NCBI GenBank assembly: GCA_012513545.1
Contig: JAAZCB010000529.1
Location: 1 to 11,051, forward strand
DNA length: 11,051 nucleotides
Reading direction: 5' to 3'
Origin: Clostridiaceae bacterium
Lineage (GTDB): Bacteria > Bacillota_A > Clostridia > Acetivibrionales > Acetivibrionaceae
Below the pieces are notes generated by a model. The model saw only the letters and a program-made list of their open reading frames with translations, did no database searches and was not told the DNA's origin. The position numbers were made by a program, and so were the translations under genes. Below, piece after piece: positions 7,283-11,051 of the stretch (positions within the stretch are counted from its first letter, which is position 1; each line of letters begins with the position of its first letter).

Positions 7283-8956
7283 ATGAGAGAAAGCAATTTG
7301 GATTTGATTAAAGTTGTATTTCCTGATGCTACTGAGAGAGAAGTGTTAGAAGGAATATCACTGCTAGAACTGAGCAGGGAATGTGAAAATGATTACAAAT
7401 CAACAATTATAGCTGCGAAGGTGAATAACGATATAAAGGAATTAAGTTTTCATTTATACGACAGCTCCAATGTAGAGTTCATAGACATTACAAATGATGA
7501 CGGTATGAGGATTTATAAACGAAGCCTTAACTTTATACTGATTAAAGCTGTAAATGACCTTTTCCCTGAAAGAAAGGTGGTTATCAACCATTCAATAAGT
7601 AAGGGGCTGTACTGCGAAATTAATGGAGATACCGAGCTTACAGAAGCAGAGGTTAAACAAATTGAAGAGCGTATGAGAGAGCTTGTCGAAAGGAAAATTC
7701 CTTTTATAAAAAAGATAATGTCAATTGAAGAAGCAAAGGAGATTTTCAGAAAAACCGGAAGACAGGACAGATATCATGCTGTAGAACATAGGAAAAAACC
7801 CTATGTAACAATGTATAATTGTGACGGCTACGAGGATTATTTTTATGGATATATGGCTCCGGACACAGGATATCTTTCGAAATTTGCCCTGAAGTTCCGT
7901 GACCCAGGCCTTATTCTGATGTGTCCGGATAAGACAAATCCCGACGTTGTGCCAAAATATAAGGAACAAAAAAAGCTTTTTAATATATTCAAGGAGTATA
8001 AAAAGTGGGGGCGCATTCTAGGAGTTGCAAATGTAGGCACTCTCAATGATATTGTTAAGCAAGGCGGGATAAGCGAATTTATCAGGGTGGCAGAGGCGCT
8101 TCATGAGAAAAAAATAGCACAAATAGCCGATATGATAGTATTTAGCAAACATAAAAAGAGGGTTGTTTTGATAGCAGGTCCTTCATCCTCAGGAAAAACA
8201 ACTTTTGCGCAAAGATTGGCTATCCAGCTCAGGGTTAATGGCTTAAGGCCTGTGACTATATCGTTGGACGATTATTTTGTTGACAGGGAGCACACACCGA
8301 AGGATGAGAGTGGAGATTATGATTTTGAAGCATTAGAAGCCATAGATGTTAAACTGTTTAACCAACATCTTGCTGAACTGGTAGAAGGCAAGGAAGTTCC
8401 GGTTCCGATATTCAACTTTCCAAATGGGTGCAGGGAAGGATTTTGCAGGAATCTTAAAATTGATGATGATCAACTTCTAATAATTGAAGGTATCCATGGA
8501 CTGAATGAAAAACTTACATCTTCTATTCCGAAGGAGAGCAAATTCAAGGTGTATGTTAGCGCAATAACTTCCATGAATATTGATGACCACAACAGGATAC
8601 CTACCACTGACACCAGGATTATAAGAAGAATTGTAAGGGATTTTCAATTCAGAGGATGCAGTGCAATAAATACAATTAAGAGATGGCCTTCAGTAAGAAG
8701 AGGTGAGGAAAAAAATATTTTTCCGTTCCAGGAAGAGGCGGATATTATGTTTAACTCAGCCCTGATATTTGAACTGGGTGTTTTAAAGACATTTGCCGAG
8801 TCGCTGCTTGTGGATATTGATATTTTACAGCCTGAGTATTCCGAGGCAAGAAGGCTTATTGAGTTTTTACAGAATTTTCTTCCAATTGAGTCGAAAGACA
8901 TACCTGCAAACTCAATAATACGGGAGTTTATCGGCGGAAGTTGTTTTTATGAATGA
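7283..8956 (+). CDS. Nucleoside (uridine) kinase with N-terminal TGS and ThrRS-like domains
   Basis: A 557-residue cytoplasmic protein joining three parts. Residues 1-70 are a TGS-like domain. Residues 75-240 resemble the threonyl-tRNA synthetase second additional (editing) domain, with HSISKGLYCEI at 103-113. From about 290 there is a P-loop kinase of the uridine kinase/phosphoribulokinase family. The kinase has the Walker A motif GPSSSGKTT (299-307), SLDDYF (327-332) and IEGIHGLN (401-408), and the basic segment TRIIRRIVRD. It probably phosphorylates a nucleoside, perhaps uridine, for salvage, but the substrate is not proven by sequence. The zinc-type HxxxH of true ThrRS editing domains aligns with NFILI (83-87), so tRNA editing is unlikely. 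The start is ATG with AAGGGG 8 nt upstream. It is probably monocistronic, because a separate promoter follows its stop. Confidence 0.92.
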   Translation: MRESNLDLIKVVFPDATEREVLEGISLLELSRECENDYKSTIIAAKVNNDIKELSFHLYDSSNVEFIDITNDDGMRIYKRSLNFILIKAVNDLFPERKVVINHSISKGLYCEINGDTELTEAEVKQIEERMRELVERKIPFIKKIMSIEEAKEIFRKTGRQDRYHAVEHRKKPYVTMYNCDGYEDYFYGYMAPDTGYLSKFALKFRDPGLILMCPDKTNPDVVPKYKEQKKLFNIFKEYKKWGRILGVANVGTLNDIVKQGGISEFIRVAEALHEKKIAQIADMIVFSKHKKRVVLIAGPSSSGKTTFAQRLAIQLRVNGLRPVTISLDDYFVDREHTPKDESGDYDFEALEAIDVKLFNQHLAELVEGKEVPVPIFNFPNGCREGFCRNLKIDDDQLLIIEGIHGLNEKLTSSIPKESKFKVYVSAITSMNIDDHNRIPTTDTRIIRRIVRDFQFRGCSAINTIKRWPSVRRGEEKNIFPFQEEADIMFNSALIFELGVLKTFAESLLVDIDILQPEYSEARRLIEFLQNFLPIESKDIPANSIIREFIGGSCFYE

Positions 8957-8965
8957 TTTTTAATT

Positions 8966-8995
8966 AACACATTGTTACATCTTTAACAATGTGTT
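8966..8995. promoter_or_regulatory. Rex-type operator (12-bp inverted repeat)
   Basis: AACACATTGTTA (8966-8977) and TAACAATGTGTT (8984-8995) are perfect inverted repeats with a 6-nt gap. The core TTGTTACATCTTTAACAA (8972-8989) matches the Rex consensus TTGTTAA-N4-TTAACAA at 13 of 14 fixed positions. Rex is the NADH-responsive repressor of fermentation and hydrogenase genes in Firmicutes. The site covers the -35 and spacer of the promoter for the DRTGG-hydrogenase unit, so binding should block RNA polymerase until NADH rises. The hairpin could also weakly end transcription of the upstream kinase gene, but there is no immediate U tract. Confidence 0.8.
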
Positions 8996-9000
8996 ATAAT
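8972..9000 (+). promoter_or_regulatory. Sigma-A promoter of the DRTGG-ATPase-hydrogenase unit
   Basis: TTGTTA (8972-8977) is followed after exactly 17 bp by a perfect TATAAT (8995-9000). Transcription would start near 9007 and leave a leader of about 60 nt to the ATG at 9066. The -35 is also the left half-site of the Rex-type operator, a classic repressor arrangement. Confidence 0.7.
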
Positions 9001-9065
9001 TTATTTATATATGTTTTTTAGTAAAAAGTTATACAAGTCTATGAAAAGAAAAGGATTGGGTGTTT

Positions 9066-9416
9066 ATGAAGGTTAGTGAGATTGTTGATATACTCGAGGC
9101 AGAAATTTTATCGGGAAGTGACCAGGAGATTGATGTATGTTCAGCTTGTGGAGCTGACCTGATGAGTGACGTTATGGCTTATGTCAAGGAAAGTGTAGTA
9201 CTGCTTACAGGTCTTGTTAATCCTCAGGTTGTAAGAACAGCTGAGATGATGGACATAAAGGTTATTGTTTTTGTAAGAGGAAAGAAGCCTGAGGAGAAAA
9301 TGATTGAGCTTGCTATGGAAAAAGGCATTGTAATAATAACAACAAAATACCCTATGTTTTTGGCTTGCGGAAGATTATATAGCGCAGGCCTTACCGGAAG
9401 AGGTGTTTGGGATTGA
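9066..9416 (+). CDS. DRTGG-family small protein of hydrogenase locus
   Basis: A 116-residue soluble protein of the family of small DRTGG-domain proteins found beside clostridial and Thermotoga [FeFe]-hydrogenase genes. Related domains occur in phosphotransacetylase and HPr-kinase-like proteins, where they are thought to be regulatory or ligand-binding. GADLMSDVMAYV (29-40), LLTGLVNPQVVRTAEMMDI (46-64) and VFVRGKKPEEKMIELA (68-83) are typical. The name-giving DRTGG motif itself is not seen; the C-terminus reads GLTGRGVWD. C25 and C28 form a CxxC that could bind a metal or respond to redox state. I chose ATG 9066 because AAGGA (9051-9055) is 10 nt upstream. The in-frame GTG at 9060 is only 4 nt from that site. 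It is the first gene of the unit and overlaps the next. Its biochemical role is unknown. Confidence 0.85.
   Translation: MKVSEIVDILEAEILSGSDQEIDVCSACGADLMSDVMAYVKESVVLLTGLVNPQVVRTAEMMDIKVIVFVRGKKPEEKMIELAMEKGIVIITTKYPMFLACGRLYSAGLTGRGVWD
9396..9405 (+). promoter_or_regulatory. Ribosome binding site favouring the TTG start at 9413
   Basis: GGAAGAGGTG lies 7 nt before TTG 9413 but directly next to TTG 9407. The normal spacing favours 9413, whose codon overlaps the TGA stop of the preceding gene (TTGA). Confidence 0.55.
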
Positions 9417-9841
9417 GCGGCGGTATAATAAGGCAGCGCTTTGTTATACCTGGAAACGATTTTTCAACTGCAGGAGAGGCATCAAGCACTACCAAAAAGA
9501 TTTTAAGCCAGCTTGGCGTTAAGCCTCAGGCAATAAAAAAGACAGCAGTCTCCATGTATGAAGCAGAGATTAATGCTGTGATCCATGCCGGTGGAGGAGT
9601 AGCAGATATTGAAATCGACCAGGAGAAAATATTGGTTAAAATAACGGACGAAGGTCCGGGCATACCTGATTTGGAAATGGCGATGAAGGAAGGGTATTCC
9701 ACTGCTCCTGACAGCGTCAGGGAATTGGGATTTGGTGCAGGTATGGGATTGCCCAATATTAGGAGATACGCGGATAAGCTTGAAATAAACACGGAGATAG
9801 GTAAGGGTACAACGGTAGAGATTACCATATACATTAATTAG
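9413..9841 (+). CDS. RsbW-like ATP-binding protein (anti-sigma factor / serine kinase family)
   Basis: A 142-residue single-domain GHKL ATPase resembling RsbW and RsbT serine kinases and anti-sigma factors. The N-box has E50 and N54 (YEAEINAVIHAGG). The G1 box is DEGPGIPD (79-86), and the glycine-rich lid and G2 box is GFGAGMGLPNI (106-116). There is no HisKA domain or phospho-acceptor histidine, so it is not a two-component kinase. Members of this family often sit in hydrogenase loci with DRTGG proteins, where a signalling role is suspected but, to my knowledge, not established. Translation probably starts at TTG 9413, overlapping the upstream stop in a TTGA arrangement, so the two proteins are likely made together. 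TTG 9407 would add two residues. No STAS-type anti-anti-sigma partner is visible in the window. The substrate, a protein or another domain in the locus, is unknown. Confidence 0.88.
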   Translation: MSGGIIRQRFVIPGNDFSTAGEASSTTKKILSQLGVKPQAIKKTAVSMYEAEINAVIHAGGGVADIEIDQEKILVKITDEGPGIPDLEMAMKEGYSTAPDSVRELGFGAGMGLPNIRRYADKLEINTEIGKGTTVEITIYIN

Positions 9842-9873
9842 TGCTTTTTATGAGCCTTTTGCACTGTATAATT

Positions 9874-9952
9874 TATGGTTTATAACAGATATTTTAGATA
9901 CTGATATTTTAGAAGAATATAAAATATTAGCTCTTTCTAAGCATGAACCATA
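9874..9952 (+). repeat. Short direct and inverted repeats before the hydrogenase gene
   Basis: GATATTTTAGA occurs twice, at 9888-9898 and 9903-9913, a 15-bp period. Either copy can pair with TATAAAATAT just downstream. TATGGTT (9874-9880) and AACCATA (9946-9952) are inverted and enclose the whole block. The 130-bp gap also has a TATAAT at 9867-9872 without a good -35. It could be a second promoter region, a processing site or AT-rich spacer. Confidence 0.35.
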
Positions 9953-9957
9953 TAGTT

Positions 9958-9966
9958 AGGGGGGGG
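9958..9966 (+). promoter_or_regulatory. G-tract ribosome binding site of the hydrogenase gene
   Basis: A run of eight G (9959-9966) preceded by A forms the Shine-Dalgarno sequence, 5 nt before ATG 9972. Such a homopolymer is unusual in this AT-rich spacer and could change length by slippage. Confidence 0.6.
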
Positions 9967-9971
9967 ACCTA

Positions 9972-11051
9972 ATGGGAACGTACTTTCATTCGGTTACATT
10001 GGACGAGAGCAAATGCAAAGGTTGTACAAACTGCATAAAGAGATGTCCTACGGAAGCTATACGAGTCAGAAAGAGTAAGGCTAGAATAATAAATGAGAGA
10101 TGTATAGACTGCGGAGAGTGTATCAGGGTGTGCCCGTATCATGCCAAAATGGCTATTACTGACCCTTTTGACGACATTAAAAACTTCAAATACAAGGTTG
10201 CAATACCTGCCCCTTCGCTTTATGGACAATATAAAAACCACAAGTCCAGGAATCAACTTCTTACTGCCCTTAAAATGACAGGGTTTGATTATGTTTATGA
10301 AGTTGCCAGAGCAGCAGAAATAATAACAGAAGAAACTAAAAAGCTTATGGATAAGGGCAATTGTCCCAAGCCTTTATTATCGTCTGCGTGCCCTGCTGTT
10401 GTGAGGCTGATTCAAGTCAGGTTTCCAAGCCTGATTGACAATATTCTGAAACTGGAATCACCTATGGAACTCTCTGCAAAGATTGTAAAGGATGAAATAT
10501 CCAAGAAGGAGAATATACCAATAAGTGATATAGGTGTCTTTTTTATTACTCCTTGCGCCGCCAAGGTTACGAGTATCAAGGCTCCTTTTGAAAAGGAGAC
10601 CTCCTTTGTCGATGGAGCAATCTCAATCAGAGACATCTATTTAAAAATATTCAATAATCTATCGGAAGTGAAGGAAATTGAAGAGATTGGCAAGGCGGGT
10701 TTTCAAGGTATAAGATGGGCGAATTCCGGAGGCGAAAGTCTTGCACTCGGGACTGACAGATTTCTTGCTGTTGATGGTATTCACAATGTAATTAAAATAC
10801 TTGAGGAGATTGAGAACGAGAACCTGGAGGATGTTGATTTTGTTGAAGGATTGGCATGTATTGGCGGTTGCCTGGGTGGACCACTGACGGTTGAAAATCT
10901 TTACGTTGCCAAGACCAAGATAAAGAAAATTATTGAAGAGGCAAAAAATGAAATTGTTTCTGAGAATAAAGACAGTGAATACAATTATGACCTTCTGTGG
11001 GAAGGGAATTTTGAATATAAGCCTGTAATGAAGCTGGATGAGGATTTTGCC
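9972..11051 (+). CDS. [FeFe]-hydrogenase, putative sensory HydS / group D type, 5' part
   Basis: The first 360 residues of an [FeFe]-hydrogenase family protein that continues past the window. Two [4Fe-4S] ferredoxin motifs come first: CKGCTNCIKRCP (15-26) and CIDCGECIRVCP (44-55). The H-cluster domain follows with diverged signatures: SSACPAV (137-143) for the usual TSCCPxW, TPCAAKV (193-199) for MPCxxKK, and ACIGGC (295-300) for MACPGGC. The four cysteines expected to hold the H-cluster are C140, C195, C296 and C300. The proton-transfer cysteine before C140 is replaced by A139, as I recall for the HydS-type enzyme of Thermotoga. This suggests low-turnover H2 or redox sensing rather than bulk H2 production. 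The C-terminal part, where sensory types may carry an extra Fe-S cluster and a PAS domain, is not seen. It follows the DRTGG and ATPase genes in a probable Rex-controlled operon and starts at ATG with an A-G8 ribosome site. Confidence 0.9.
   Translation, partial: MGTYFHSVTLDESKCKGCTNCIKRCPTEAIRVRKSKARIINERCIDCGECIRVCPYHAKMAITDPFDDIKNFKYKVAIPAPSLYGQYKNHKSRNQLLTALKMTGFDYVYEVARAAEIITEETKKLMDKGNCPKPLLSSACPAVVRLIQVRFPSLIDNILKLESPMELSAKIVKDEISKKENIPISDIGVFFITPCAAKVTSIKAPFEKETSFVDGAISIRDIYLKIFNNLSEVKEIEEIGKAGFQGIRWANSGGESLALGTDRFLAVDGIHNVIKILEEIENENLEDVDFVEGLACIGGCLGGPLTVENLYVAKTKIKKIIEEAKNEIVSENKDSEYNYDLLWEGNFEYKPVMKLDEDFA

Noticed and set aside
8966..9020. Reading the 12-bp inverted repeat simply as a terminator for the nucleoside kinase gene
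   Set aside because: The stem is AT-rich and not followed directly by U residues. It matches Rex and overlaps a 17-bp-spaced promoter, so an operator is the better explanation, though a weak terminator role is not excluded.
9969..10256. Minus-strand open frame opposite the hydrogenase gene
   Set aside because: It covers the two ferredoxin motifs on the other strand, which are clearly the coding frame.

Overview
The window looks like chromosome from a low-GC, Gram-positive, strictly anaerobic member of the Clostridia, probably of the cellulolytic Ruminiclostridium/Acetivibrio type. The evidence is AT-rich spacers, AGGAGG-type ribosome sites with some TTG starts, clostridial protein families, and a locus that appears to lead into [FeFe]-hydrogenase genes. 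There are nine protein genes, two of them cut by the window edges. No rRNA, tRNA, CRISPR or insertion sequence was seen.

Layout. (1) 1-1197: 3' two thirds of aspS (aspartyl-tRNA synthetase). (2) 1413-4005: a two-gene unit with a 23-bp overlap. It encodes an iron-type alcohol dehydrogenase of the ErcA regulatory-like subgroup and a soluble PAS histidine kinase with an N-terminal CxxxC/CxxC cysteine cluster. (3) 4006-5295: a possible structured leader RNA, then a gene of unknown function (DUF7309/DUF6930-like). (4) 5359-6963, minus strand: prfC (release factor 3), convergent with the previous gene across a hairpin terminator, with its own TTGACA-type promoter. (5) 7283-8956: a fusion of TGS and ThrRS-editing-like domains with a uridine-kinase-type P-loop kinase. 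(6) 8966 to the end: a promoter overlapped by a near-perfect Rex operator, then a DRTGG-family protein, an RsbW-like ATPase, and an [FeFe]-hydrogenase of the sensory (HydS, group D) type that runs off the edge.

How the genes may work together. Two separate units look like redox or fermentation sensing. In the first, an alcohol-dehydrogenase-like protein is translationally coupled to a kinase, as in the ErcA/ErcS ethanol-oxidation regulators of pseudomonads. In the second, a promoter probably repressed by the NADH-sensing factor Rex drives a putative H2-sensing hydrogenase with two likely signalling partners. The strongest observations are the Rex site at 8972-8989, the Cys-to-Ala change at the proton-transfer position of the hydrogenase (A139, followed by C140), and the ErcA-kinase coupling. 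None is a wholly unknown system, but the promoter architecture, the cysteine-rich kinase N-terminus and the leader at about 4137-4278 deserve follow-up.
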